64,000 nt of DNA from Marsupella aquatica. Taxonomy: Eukaryota > Marchantiophyta. This document shows, piece by piece, positions 24,578 to 36,255 of the stretch. The DNA is taken from assembly GCA_973895155.1 (NCBI GenBank), contig OZ316898.1:9114001-9178000 (forward strand). The letters run 5' to 3'. The notes beneath the pieces were generated by a model. It had not been told where the DNA came from and did no database searches. It saw nothing but the letters and a program-made list of their open reading frames with translations. Made by a program: the position numbers and the translations under genes. Each line of letters opens with the position of its first letter. The stretch's first letter is position 1.

Positions 24578-27500
24578 ATGGAGTCGATTGTGTTGGAAGA
24601 CTGGCTTCGTGTGGCCAGTTCATCGGTGCCCTCGGCATCCTCTTCTGCTCTGGCTCCAGCTTCCATACAAGGTGGTGCAGCTCAATTGCCCGCAAACGCA
24701 ATTGTTCATGCTTGGTCTCAGATACGAGCCTGCGTTCAACAGAAAAGGGCTTTGACGTCGTTGTCGGACTCTGAACCCTTCGAGCTCCTGAATCAGCATC
24801 TCCGTTCTCTTCATTTGGCAGATTCTCAAGCCAAGCTTCTGCAGGCCCTGCTGTCTGACGTAAGCTCTAGCGATGCTGCTTTGCTCGGTTTCGTTCGTCG
24901 ATTTGCAATTTTAGGGCTGCTGGCATGGATTCGGAAAGCTTTCACTGTGCCTGCCTCCACTACCAGTGGTACTTCTATGAAGTATCCTGCCCCAGAAACC
25001 CTAGCATCCATTGTTCAAAGCTTACTGAGGGCCATGGAGGAACGTCCTCTCTCGGAGTTTTACACTTGTGAGGCGATCCTTCTTTTAGGCACCATATCCA
25101 ATTTGCCAAATCTTTTGGCAGCAGTGAGAAACGACTGTTTGTCGGCAATTGCCAGAGAGCTGGCGGGGCGCAGGGATGTGATTATCAGAGGAGGAATTGC
25201 GGTAGCTCTTGCTGGTGCCGGATATGCCCTGGCTGTAATTTCTCAAGAGCACATTGTTCCCATTTTTCAGGCGTTGCTGTTGTTATGGACACAAAATCAT
25301 GACTTACAATCTGGCGCAAAAGTCATGGACGACAGGGGAAGAATGGAAGGTGAATTGGGCGACGCACAAACGAGTAGGGAGCAGGATAATTCGATTCTAA
25401 AGGACCAAATCATGCTGCTGCATTTGATGGACTTCTTGGGCTCCATTTTAATTTCAAGGGAGAATGCTCAAATTGGAACTGGTACCTCACAAATGGAGCT
25501 GATACAGGGTGCAACACTTAGATTGCTCGAAAATAACAATAACATGTACTTCATTCAGTGTACATCTACAATGGCCTGCACTGGACTCCTACGAAGCTTT
25601 TACAGGTGGGATGAAGGTAACAAGAAGCGTGGCATCCCGTCCCCTAATCGTCACAAGTGGCTCGAAGTTATCGGGAACTTGGAAAGTATTGTAGTCATGA
25701 TCTGTGAGCAAGCCGTGACTCCGGGTGTGGAGATGACGTCCAAGTTCCTTAATGAACCTAGCTCAGGTCCTTCTGGTGTATGTTTTGTGCCGGCTGGAAA
25801 TCGGCACTTGTGTCGATGTGTGAGTGTGGCTGTGTCTCGGTGCCGAGGGCTACCAGCTCATCCTTACATACTGCGATGTTTGGTTTTCAGCATCTTCGGT
25901 GATGCACTCTCATTGGATACCCTCTACTCAGTTTTCACATCTGACTTAGCGCCTGGGAGTATCGGTTCTAGTCAGCAGCCAAGAGAGGTTTATTCATCAC
26001 AGGAAGAGATAGTGTTGCCGAGAGGGAACGGTGGTGACTTGGGCCACAATTTGCATGACTTGGAGGTTCATGTAGACAGTTTTTTCCTTAAAGAAATTGG
26101 AGCCATGGCCCGAGCTATGTGTGACCAATACCAGGTGACCAGTGGGGATCTGCGGGGACAAACTGAGCACCTTGTCTCTGAGTATACTCGAAATTTATAT
26201 GCAAGGCATCGTCTTTTGGTTGCAGTATCTCAAACATTTAAAAAGCAGGATTGGTCACTCTATAGGCAAACTCTAGAGAAGGTTCTTGAAACAGCTTTCA
26301 TAACTGTTGTCATATTCTTCTCACTAGCGGTCAATGAACAAGTGCCCAATGACAATGACACTTCTGAAGCACAACGTGCAGCGCGGGCACTGGATTCTCT
26401 TTCCTGTGTTGAATACTTTCGGCATGTACAATTGAGAGAGTTCAGCAAGGTCGTCCAGCGCAGTGTTAGTCATATTGCTGGGTCGGAGGCTGCTTCTGTT
26501 TTCTTGGCTCGCTTGCTTCCTTCCTATGAAGACATCATGAGAAAGACTGGTATTTCCTTACTTCTATATGCTTTACGCTACGCGTCTATCTTCCTTCGTT
26601 ACGCCTATCCGAATATTTATCTCATGCAAGTTTAGTGTTATTGTGGGAAGGCCCCTATGTTTTATGTTTGCGGTTCACGTTGCTTTTGAGCTATGTTGCA
26701 CTCGTACTATTTCCAGATGGGAACAGCTACGCTTTGCTTCTTGTAGCTTATAACATGAATGGGGGTTGATTAAGCTTATGTGCAGGTACACCAGACTTGA
26801 ACCTCTCTGTCAGTTGGGCCCAGGATGAGGTTCAGACAGCTCGGCTTCTGTTTTACCTGAGAGTATTGCCTTTGTGTTTAATCAAGATGCCAGAAGAAAC
26901 CTTTGCTGCAGAGATTGCCCCTATTATGTTTTTGTATCCTCATTACTTCATTTCTGTGATGAAAAGCGTTCAGCTAACTGTTAAGTTGTACACATTTCTC
27001 TCCGAATGTCAGTTCCTGTCTCGAACTTACCATTTCAATCACCATGCCTCGTCACCACTGTGTGCTTACTTCAGAACAGGACTCCTGAACTATAATCAAG
27101 TAGGAGAATTGGTCACTAAACGTTCTTCATTCACTTAGTAAGGTGTCAGCACTTGAATTCCAAACTTCCTGCCTGCAGAATTTGCTTGCCATGGTATGGT
27201 AGTGTATTTGGCATCTGAATATGTGATAAACATCACATTGATATTAATATCAATTACTATGCTGGATCGTAGTAGTACAGGGAGCACAGTAGCCTTGGAT
27301 CTGGGTGTGTCAGTTTGGGCCATCACACAATACATACAAGATTCTGCTGACTAATGTTCTTGTCAAGCGCTGGTGTCACCTTGACAGTTACGAATCAGAT
27401 ATTTGCAGCATCCTTCTGAGACTGTCTCCAAAGCTTCACATGCACTGTTTGCTGCATTTCTATCTTTAGGTGTTACGTCGGAGCCGCCAGTGTCAATTGG

Positions 27501-29049
27501 GGTTAAAACATCTCAGTCTACTTCTGCTAGACCTGAAACCAAATTGACGTTGCGGGAACAACTCGTGGTGTATTATATGGAAAGGGCTCTACAGGTAATT
27601 TCAGTACACCATGTTACCCTATCACCCTTCTCCTTCCTGGTTTAGGACCCTTCTGCGTGGTTGCGGTCCTCTTCAAAGCCGTTTTTATGATTCGGATTGG
27701 CATTGGATGAAACTATCCATCACGCTTCCCCTCGTCTTTGAATAATGCAAGACATGGATTGTCTTCTTCTCAGCTTTTTCGAATTAAAAAGGATCAAGAG
27801 AAAAGAGAAGATTTATTCATTAGAGCAGGACCAGTGCTGCTGTTGGAGACTCGTTTATCTTTTGCTGGGCTTTATGCAATGAGAGGCAAGCTGATAAATC
27901 TTATCTTTTGCAGGGCTTCCCAGGAGTTACTCCTTTCCAAGGGCTTGTCGTAGGGGCTGGAGCAATTGCTCGGCAACTACCTCCTGGCAGTCCAGCAACC
28001 GTGTACTGCTTGAAGTCCCTTGTGGATAAGACAGAAATTCTTTACAGTATGGACAGAAGTTCAAGTAGTCTAAGACTAAATGAAGGCAAGCTATCCCAGA
28101 CACGACATCCAGGAGCGACTAGTGATGAACACGGAAAAGATTCTGGAGAGGAGGTCAGGGCTGCACAAAAGCTCCAAATCCTACTGCTGCACTTGATTCT
28201 GTTGGTGGACTTGCAGGTATTGAATCCAACATTTCTTACCAGTGCCCATATTTTCTGTGATAGGTCAAATCGTCGCCCATTCAAAAATCTGGATAGATCT
28301 TATGCGTGATTTCACCCTTTGCTGAGGTGCTTGTGTATATCTGTGCATGTAAGATCAATGAACACGGATGGGATCTGAGTTGCTTATTTCTTTAGTCAGT
28401 GTTTAATGATCTACCGCTAGAATGGTCTTGCGATCAAATCAGTCGATACTAAGAACCAAAGACCAAAGGTTGTTATTTTCTGCTGATTTGGGATACGTAT
28501 GAGTTCGCAGTGCGCTTAGAACCTTTTCTTGAAATTCGTTAATGATATGCCGTCGTTTAACAGGTGCTTCCCGTATCGCTCAAGCTTATGGCGAAACTGA
28601 TTTTGGGCCTGCCTAAGCACTTTCAAACTATAGCCTTGGGAGAAGCATTTGATGTAGTTGGTTGCACTAACGATTACACTCGTAAACCCGTCATTGTACC
28701 ATGGCTTCAGTCCCTGTCCTTCCTTTGTAATCAAAGCACCTCCAAGGAGAGACATATTCCCGAGAACGAGGACAGTAATGCCCCCGAAACTAGATCTGTA
28801 AAGGTTAGCAATCCAGATAGTATTAGCAAAAGCAAGTCTGTAGACGTAACAACGTCAACTGGTACGGTTGGGGACACCAGAGAGGATGGAAAGAAGGCTA
28901 GTAATCTAGAGCCTGTTGATGAAGGCACAAAAGGAGCACTTGACTCACAACAAAGACAACCTGGAGATACTTCACCAGGGGGCCGGATGAGCGAAAACGA
29001 CCAGACTGGGCAGAATGATGCAGGTTCAGAACTAATGTCAAAATTGTGA
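24578..29049 (+). CDS. conserved-looking plant protein of unknown function, helical-repeat type (5 exons)
   Basis: Exons read as 24578-26549, 26786-26933, 27399-27594, 27914-28216 and 28564-29049, all GT-AG, phases 1, 2, 0 and 0, giving 1034 aa with one continuous frame. The first exon alone codes 657 residues. The sequence is rich in Leu/Ala helices without signal peptide, catalytic motif or clear membrane anchor (one hydrophobic stretch, FITVVIFFSLAV, near residue 573). This fits an ARM/HEAT-like solenoid, which is inference. Exons 3-4 (QHPSETVSKASHALF; FPGVTPFQGLVVGAGAIARQ) look well conserved. The last ~100 residues are Ser/Asp/Gly-rich and probably disordered. It may correspond to the plant group loosely called obscurin-like in Arabidopsis; I recall this only weakly. 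Start ATG 24,578 has a purine at -3 and G at +4. Confidence 0.85.
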
Positions 29050-29570
29050 CATGCTGCTCTAAAGCTTTAACGATATACATTGTGGTCAATCAACAATTTG
29101 AATCAACCTGTCATGAAAACAATTCAATGAATACCGAGACTGATTCGACTGTATTTGCTGAGTGTTCAATTTGGCAGGTAGAAAAATGGCAGATTCTGGA
29201 GAGTGATTGCTTACGGACATGAAGCCCTGTTTGTAGACGAATAAGACTGCCTTCTTGTCTTCAATCTACCAGTGAAAGCAATGACCTGCTTCAGAAATCT
29301 ATCACTAACGAAATGTTTTTGTAGTCTTGACTGATCTTAGCAGGAAAGAGAGTTTCGCTCGGCTAGCTGCAGAGGTACTTACAATACCCAGTGCAGTTGG
29401 CCAGGTGTGGAGCTCACGTAATATAAATGACTAATAGCTAACTAATCTAAAGATGTGAAGAGATCTACTCTAAGGAAAGCTTTGGGACTACTTGAAGATA
29501 GAAGATCTGGACATCCCTAACATTTTGTCACGTTGCAGACAAAAAACAGACTACAATGACAGAATAAACC
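29050..29570. other. 3' flank of preceding gene, nothing recognised
   Basis: Probably the 3' untranslated region followed by intergenic sequence. No gene seen. Confidence 0.5.
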
Positions 29571-29575
29571 AGGCC

Positions 29576-29796
29576 CGTGACCAAAGGGGTTTGGTCACAT
29601 TAGGCTGAACAAAGTGGACCAAAGGGGTTTGGTCACATTAGGCTGAGTGAAAAAGAACAAAAGAAAGGGGGTTTGGTCACATAAGGCTGAACAAAGTTGA
29701 AAAAGAACAAAAGAGAACAAAAGAAAGGGGGTTTGGTCACATTAGGCTGAACAAAGTCACATTAGGCTGAACAAAGTTGAAAAAGAACAAAAGAAT
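29576..29796. repeat. irregular tandem repeat with GGTTTGGTCACATTAGGCTG
   Basis: Four to five units of 36-60 bp share GGTTTGGTCACATTAGGCTGA followed by variable A-rich AAAAAGAACAAAAG runs. Unit length varies through gain and loss of the A-rich part. Not coding. Confidence 0.9.
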
Positions 29797-30264
29797 GAAG
29801 GAAACGCAAAAGATAAATTATTAACTGCTCCCCTCATCTTTTCCTCTGCCTACGTAAGCCATATGATCTTGGTTGAATACAAATACTGTATGCAATACAT
29901 TAGATTTTGGTTTGGTCTCTTTAGAACAAAGGAAACTGTATTGCAGTCCAGTATTGCAATCCAGTATTGCAGTCAGTATGTATTTTTGACAAGTATCTTG
30001 GAGGCTTTTTTTGGGCCCCCATCACATAGCTGAACATAGTTCAGCCAAAAAGAATCAAACATTCCTTCAAAATCAAACTGGATCAGGCCATAAGAATAAT
30101 GCATACGTTTAACCTGAGAAGTATAATTTCAAAATTCCAAGCTAATAACCCAATATTCAAATTAGTTCGGGTGGATTTGCCTTCAACTTGAATTACTGTA
30201 CTTGTGGAAGTAAAAACTTGTTACAGACTCTCATGGGGGAGCTCCTTCTAAAATACTTGGAAGC

Positions 30265-31100
30265 ATGGGGAAGCTCTTTCCAAAATCTCTGGAAACACGT
30301 GTAGTCACATCAATACTATTGTCTTCCCCTGAACACACACAGTGCCCAGGCACTATATTCGAATAGTGGGCCATGGGCCGCTATATTCGAATAGTGTGCC
30401 CAAGGCGTTATGTTTGAGTTTTGACATTATGTTTTGGAATTTTTTTACATTGTGGCGATGTGTTTGAATTGTGGCGTTGTGTTTGAATAGTGGCATTGTG
30501 TTCAAATTTAGGCATTGTGATGAATTTAGGATGTAAGCAGGAATGATAGGCATAGAATTTAGGGTGTAAGCAGGAATGAAAGGCTAATGCTTCCAGACCA
30601 TTTCAGCCCTGGTCAAATTTGGTGAGACAAAATAAAATAACGACTTAGAAAATCATTTTCTGATTTCTATTGCATTTGCACATGGATATAACTATTTGCA
30701 GAGTTGTCAAGTGCCATTTCAATTGAGTATGTGTGGGAAATATTGCTCCTAGCATTGTTGTCAAGATGTGAAGGTTATCAACAGCTTTTTGTTTACTTTG
30801 CTTATGCTTTGATTGTAATTCACGAACTTGCACTTTTTGTGCTCAATGCTGTCAAGATTAGGAAAAACTGAAACACAACCCTGAATATTCAAAAACAATG
30901 CCATATTCGAACACAACGCCCGGGCGTTGTGTTAAAATGATGTTGTGTTCGAGTTAAACTACTTTTTCTTACCAAGACTAAAAAATTTCAACTTTCGAAC
31001 ACAATGCCCGGGCACTGTGTTCGGGGGAAGATGGTAGCATGGGGAAGCTCCTTCAAAAATATCTGGAAGCAAGTGTAGTCACATCAATACTATAATTAAT
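30265..31100. repeat. region bracketed by a ~60-bp direct repeat, with GCCCGGGC-centred palindromes
   Basis: GCATGGGGAAGCTC...GTGTAGTCACATCAATACTAT occurs at 30,265-30,322 and again near 31,037-31,093. Between them lie a perfect 24-bp palindrome centred on CCCGGG (30,910-30,933), a 28-bp near-perfect one (30,996-31,023) and a decayed one at about 30,338-30,362, plus several GTGGC(A/G)TTGTGTTTGAA phrases (30,450-30,510). No coding region is supported here. Confidence 0.8.
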
Positions 31101-32230
31101 CATAAACAAGAATGATTAATTATCAAAAAAAGAGCCAAATTAACATGACTATTTGTGTTTGAGGCAAGACAAAGAAAAACAGCTAGAAACGGTAATTATA
31201 AACATAATGGAGAGTGAAAAATAAACTTCAAATAAACAAAGACATGAGTAGAAAAGGGGTAAAAGACAATGACCTTTGGATGGATTGTGATTGATATATC
31301 AATGTTATCAAGCAAATTCTTTGAAATTTATATTTAACTGACAAGTTTTTGAAATAACCATGGATAGAAAGAAACTCTTCAACTTCTATAACATTTATTA
31401 CCATGGTAAATAATGTAAGAAACTCTTTGGCTACGTACTATGGATAGAGTAATACCAAGGGCACGAGAGAAACCCTTTGATTACTCAGTCAAGACAAAGG
31501 AATACCAAAGGAACGTAAGAACCCTTTGACTTGTATAACTTGTTTGCATGGATTGTATGGAATGCTACATGAATTGCATGAACATATTAGTACCAAGGAA
31601 TGCTCTGATAGGACTCCTACCATGAATAATCTCCTATTTGTCTGCAATGAAATTGAAAGTGTTCTAACTACCTTTACACCCACTTCATTCACCATCCTCC
31701 ATTTAATCTTTCCCATCTCCATCGTCAAACCCAATATGGAACTCTTCATCGCTCCAACTCGTTGAATAACATCAAGCTTACATAACCAAACAGGTGAGCT
31801 TATATAACCAAACAGTGACAAAATCGAGAGATCCCTCGAACCGCTCGTGCCAGTCAGAGGGGGCGCCGAACTGCAAACCGGTTGTCTTCTCATTGCGGCC
31901 CTATTTCAAGGGTGACCCGCAAAAGCACAAATGCCCAGTGATTCGCGCGAACAAGCTTGGTGTGGATCACAAAACGGGGTCAGCAAATGGGACACAGCTT
32001 GTCAAGTCGACCCTCGAAGATTCCTGACTTCTTAGGCTCGAAGGAAGTTTGCCATCATTTGAGGGCTGATGGAACACGGCTCTAAAAAGGCCCCCTCATT
32101 AATGCGCCCGACTGTCTCCTGTTTAGCACTGCAGCTCCCGCAGCAGTCATCCCAGGTTAGTCCGTCGATCTTCCTTCTTTCTAGGCCACTTCAGGCTGTA
32201 ACAGTATAACAACTGGACACTGAGTCGAGG
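31100..32230. other. intergenic, nothing recognised
   Basis: A 77-codon frame at 31,794-32,027 has no recognisable domain. The right end adjoins the upstream repeats of O-methyltransferase copy 1. Confidence 0.45.
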
Positions 32231-32231
32231 A

Positions 32232-32398
32232 TATATCGGTCCTCCAGCCACGCTAAGCCATTCGTGGCCAGCAAATTTGTCAAATAGCTTCAAGCCATTG
32301 GAGATTGATTCTAACATTATATCGGTCCTCTTGCCACTCTGAGCTCAGCCATTCTAGGCCGGCAAATTTATCAAAAGAGCTTCATGGCATCGATTAAC
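32232..32398 (+). repeat. two ~86-bp units upstream of O-methyltransferase copy 1
   Basis: Units start TATATCGGTCCTC at 32,232 and 32,318 and contain AGCCATTC...GGCC(A/G)GCAAATTT. The same unit occurs four times in front of copy 2. They run directly into the start codon region, so they belong to the 5' leader or promoter. Confidence 0.9.
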
Positions 32399-32838
32399 AT
32401 GGACGACATTAGCGATGGAGGACCTGACTGTTTCGCAAGACGATGACAGCCAGTACGCGGCCCGCGACATGATCATGAAATTTGCGACCTCAATGACGCT
32501 CAAGGTGGCTGTTGAGCTGGGAATTCCGGACATTCTCCTGCAACGCGGACGGAGGGAAGCCCTTAACAGTAGAGGAGATCCTCGTGCACTTGTCCGTCAA
32601 GTCGCGCCAACCGGACTCCGATTTGACGAGAAGGCTTGCATGCCTCCTCAAACCTTTGGTGTGGGAAGGGTTCTTCACACATTCCTTCAATGACAACAAA
32701 CAACCTGTATATAGCCTTACCAAAGTCTCCAAATGTTTTGTTCAAGAGACCAAGCTCAACATCCTACCGATTGCAGGTGATAACTTGATCCCCGACTTGA
32801 TCATAATTGGCCCTAACTACAGAAGAGAACGTCAATAA
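32399..32838 (+). pseudogene. COMT-like O-methyltransferase fragment, copy 1
   Basis: Matches the first exon of the copy at 34,106 almost base for base, covering the N-terminal dimerisation domain of plant caffeate-type O-methyltransferases (MIMKFATSMTLKVAVELGIPD; LTRRLACLLKPLVWEGFF; YSLTKVSKCFV). A frame difference near the start (ATG 32,399 runs into a stop; the frame from 32,415 matches better) and a one-base insertion near 32,545 break it. No SAM-binding exon follows. It is a truncated, frameshifted duplicate with no expected activity. Confidence 0.88.
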
Positions 32839-32839
32839 A

Positions 32840-33750
32840 GTGTAACAAAATATATGCCCTTTCTCATTCTTTGAATGTTAATGAAATGATTAAAAATAAT
32901 AAAATCATTCATGTCAGCATTTTAACATACATAATATAGCATCCTCTTTGACTATGCACATCTTTACACACACACACATATATTTGGTTGGGGCCCTTGA
33001 GTCACATCTTTACATCACAAATTATAATACAATGTTCTGCCATTTTATGCAGTGGTCATCATCATTGAAATTTGGAGTGGTTTTTTGGGTGAAAAAAGCA
33101 GAAACTGCAAAAAGTGGAAGGAATTAAGAACAAGTGGATTAAGTTTAGTGTGAATGATAAAGTAAGTGCACGCTTCTCCAAGCTAGAAAAAGAAAAAGAC
33201 TTCCCTTTATCATCCATGGATACAAAGTGCTCCTCCCTCTACCATGGTCCATGCTACACCATACTGTGCTCTTCCTCTTCCTTAGGTCATCCATGCATAC
33301 AAGTGCTACATCATCATGACAGGAGTTTGATTGCAAATATTACATAATCAATAAAGTAGTGCACAATCTAATCAATGAGAGAAAGTGAGAGGAGAATTGT
33401 TTTTAATAAAACAGAGGGGACCAGAAGAAAGGGGGAGTGGTGACAGGGAGGAGGATTGGTTGGGGGGGGGGGGGAGGTGTTACATGTTTACACAACAACA
33501 CCTTCTCTGCGGGGATTGAACTAGTCCTCATATATTTGGGTGGGGCCTAGAGCGAGTGTCTACTGTCTTCACTCTAGAAGACTAACTAAGACCCCAATGC
33601 GGCCCTAGATTCACGGTAGAAGACCAAACCCCTATTGGACCCTAGATTCACTGTGAGAGTCTAGTGTCTTCCTCTAGAAACCTAGACCTCATCCCTAGTT
33701 TCTCTTATAAGTAAAATAACAAAAGAACAATTGGAGATTGATTCTAGGAT
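32840..33750. other. spacer between O-methyltransferase copies
   Basis: No gene. It contains an AC/TA-rich patch near 32,970, a run of about 13 G at 33,462-33,474, and GGGGATTGAACTAG near 33,517 that resembles an inverted SINE B-box but is too short to call. The segment 33,540-33,700 repeats CCTAGATTCAC. Confidence 0.5.
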
Positions 33751-34105
33751 CATATGGGTCCTCTAGCCACGCTAAGCCATTCCATGCCAGCAATTTTATC
33801 AAAGTAGATTCAATGCCATTGGAGATTGCATTCTAACATTTTTATATCGTTACTCTAGCCACGCTGAGCCATTCCAGGCCAGCAAATTTATCACAGTCAG
33901 TATCTTCAATCAATAACATTGGAGATCGATTTAAACATTGTATCGGTCCTCTAGCCACGCAGAGCCATTGCAGGCGAGCAAATTTACAAAGTAGCTTCAA
34001 TGCCATTGGAGATTGATTCTGACATTATATCGGTCCTCTAGCCACGCGCGCTGAGAGCCATTCCAGGCCAGGAAATTTGTCAAACTAGCTTCAATTCCAT
34101 CGATC
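33751..34105 (+). repeat. four 80-96-bp units upstream of O-methyltransferase copy 2
   Basis: Units start at about 33,751, 33,843, 33,939 and 34,026. Each carries CTCTAGCCACGC, AGCCATT and GGC(C/G)AGCAAATTT-type blocks and ends with CATTGGAGATTGATT. The last unit runs into the ATG at 34,106. The array is twice as long as at copy 1. Confidence 0.92.
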
Positions 34106-35044
34106 ATGGATGACATTAGCAACGAAGAAGGACCAGTTTCACAAGACGATGACAGCCCGGCCGTCGGCCTCGACATGATTATGAAATTCGCGATCTCAAT
34201 GACGCTCAAGGCGGCTCTTGAGCTGAGAATTCCGGACATTCTCTTCAAGGCGGACGGAGGGAAGCCCTTAACAGCAGAGGAGATCCTCGTGCACTTGCCC
34301 GTCAAGTCGCGCCAACCGGACTCCGATTTGACGAGAAGGCTTGCATGCCTCCTCAAACCTTTGGTGTGGGAAGGGTTCTTCACACAATCCTTCAATGACA
34401 ACGAACAGCCTATATATGGCCTGACCAAAGTCTCCAAATGTTTTGTTAAAGAGACCAAGCTCAACATCCTACCGATTGCAGGTGATAACTTGATACCCGA
34501 CTTGATCATAATTGGCAATCTTCGTTTATCGGTTGGGAACTTGATCTCACTAGTCTGGACCAGTTTGCTTTCGATACAACATTTGTGGTCATATGAAATA
34601 GAACTTGCCAGTAGTACCTTAAAGTATGAAAACTTGCATGTGCGAACCAGCAGTAATAGCAATTTACATCTGGGATGTCTGCAGAATTGATGTTCCGTGA
34701 AGAGCTTGCGGGGGCTTCCGGTCGCATGAAGTATTCCATTCTAGATGATGATGTCAACCCGCTTGAAGAACAGGTTGGAATGCCTGCATACGAGTACATT
34801 GGGAAAAATCCGGAGTTCGGCACAGCATTGCAAAGTGGAATGGTCGGGTTCAGCAACGTCGTCCAGATGCACTCTGTGATCGATAGTTTGCAACGCTCTG
34901 GTGTGCTTGAAGGTGTGGAGACTGTAGTGGACGTAGGAGGAGGAACGGGAAGTTGTGTTGCTGACATTATCGCCAAGAACCCTCAGATCAAAGGAATCAA
35001 CTTCGACCTCCCAGGCGTCATTGCCCAAGCTCCTGAAGTAGAAG
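34106..35044 (+). pseudogene. COMT-like O-methyltransferase, copy 2, 3' end missing
   Basis: Plant caffeate-type O-methyltransferases move a methyl group from SAM to phenolic hydroxyls in the cytosol. Exon 1 (34,106-34,481, phase 1) encodes the dimerisation domain; exon 2 (34,685-35,044) encodes the start of the methyltransferase fold with SAM motif I VDVGGGTG and the following INFDLPGVIAQAP. The frame is open across the join. After the donor at 35,045 I find no exon with the catalytic His and the rest of the fold in the next 8 kb, so the gene looks truncated at its third exon. A distant exon is possible but less likely given the SINE head and repeats that follow. Confidence 0.8.
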
Positions 35045-35261
35045 GTCAGTACGTCACTGTTATTTACCATGGATCCTAGCTAGTTGTATCAAGATTTGGC
35101 TCCCGCTCGATCGTCACTCTCCGACGGTTTTTTCGTTCTTGACGATTAATCAGTCACCTCACTCGAGCACATTACGACTACTGATCGAACCAGAGAGCTC
35201 CCGGCTTGAACGGAATATCCACCAGTAAGATTTGTCTAATGTCAATTTAATTCATACTCTT

Positions 35262-35345
35262 CTTGTGGAGAGGGGATTGAACCTGCCTAGGACCTCTCAG
35301 TTCCAGCAAATCCCCTAGCCAATTGACCTAAGCCAATTGGTTTTT
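35262..35345 (-). mobile_element. SINE head fragment
   Basis: On the minus strand: CCAATTGGCTTAGGTCAATTGG, then a B-box GGTTCAATCCCC, matching the tRNA-like head of the SINEs at 11.7 and 23.3 kb. The body and A-tail are absent. No clear target duplication. It lies just beyond the truncated O-methyltransferase. Confidence 0.75.
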
Positions 35346-36000
35346 AAATAATTGTATATGGGATGACTCTTATGTTACATCATGTAAAATTTGTCTTTTT
35401 CTGCAAATACCAAAGTAGGCAAGTTGGGAGGAGAATTTTTGGGGGCTTGAGAACCTTCTGGCTTTTTGCATAAATATGAGAATTTAGAAAGAGAACAATG
35501 GGTTCCTTTTGATTGTCACTTCTTTTTTTCTCTTTATTTAATTGTGCATGTTTTCTCTTTATTTGATTGTGTGAAAGGGAAGAAATGGGGGCCGGGAGGA
35601 AGGGAGTGAAGAAATGGTAAAGGTAGGAAAATACATTCCCCTCTTTGAAATAGGTGTAAGGCACCGTCAGCTCAGACTACACAGCAAATACCGAACATGA
35701 GATCGAGAGACACTCAACCACACTTTACACCGATGAGCTAGACACCACAAGTGGAGAGGAAGACAGTGGGGAAACTTTTGAAGGATCCATTAGCATATCA
35801 TGAGAGTACATGCATGTGAAGAGTAAGGGAGAGAATGCGGGAGAGATGTGTGGGCCTAAACCAAGCAAAATCAATCTTATCCTAATGAAACCAAGGGTTT
35901 ACTATTTAACCATAGTAAGGCCCAACTAACTAAATCTGCAAGCCCGAGTCAATTCCTAACAATAGCATTGCATGTGCGACCACACCCCGGACCACACATG
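35346..36000. other. intergenic, nothing recognised
   Basis: Mostly AT-rich sequence with a T/A-rich stretch near 35,510-35,570. No supported gene. Confidence 0.5.
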
Positions 36001-36009
36001 CATTGACCC

Positions 36010-36255
36010 TGCAAAAATCTTTATCTTGCCCCAATATCTTTTCCTTGCCTCAACATCTTTTCTTCCCTAGGTAAATATATTTTTTGCCTCTATAAGCATC
36101 TTTCCCGCAATCCATCTTTTCTCACCTCAATATTAATTGCCTTGACTTGACATTGTTTGTTTTCTTGCCATGATATCTCCTCAAAATCTTTTACTCACCC
36201 CAACATATTTTTTTATCTTGACTTCTTCTATGCAACACATGGGCATTTGGGCTAG
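36010..36255 (+). mobile_element. decayed Helitron-like 3' end
   Basis: The segment ends TATGCAACACATGGGCATTTGGG followed by CTAG (36,252-36,255) and T, a diverged match to the Helitron end at 21,618-21,643. As there, the 200 bp before it are degenerate CTTGCC-CTCAACATCT-like repeats. This points to an older relative. The 5' end was not found. Confidence 0.6.
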
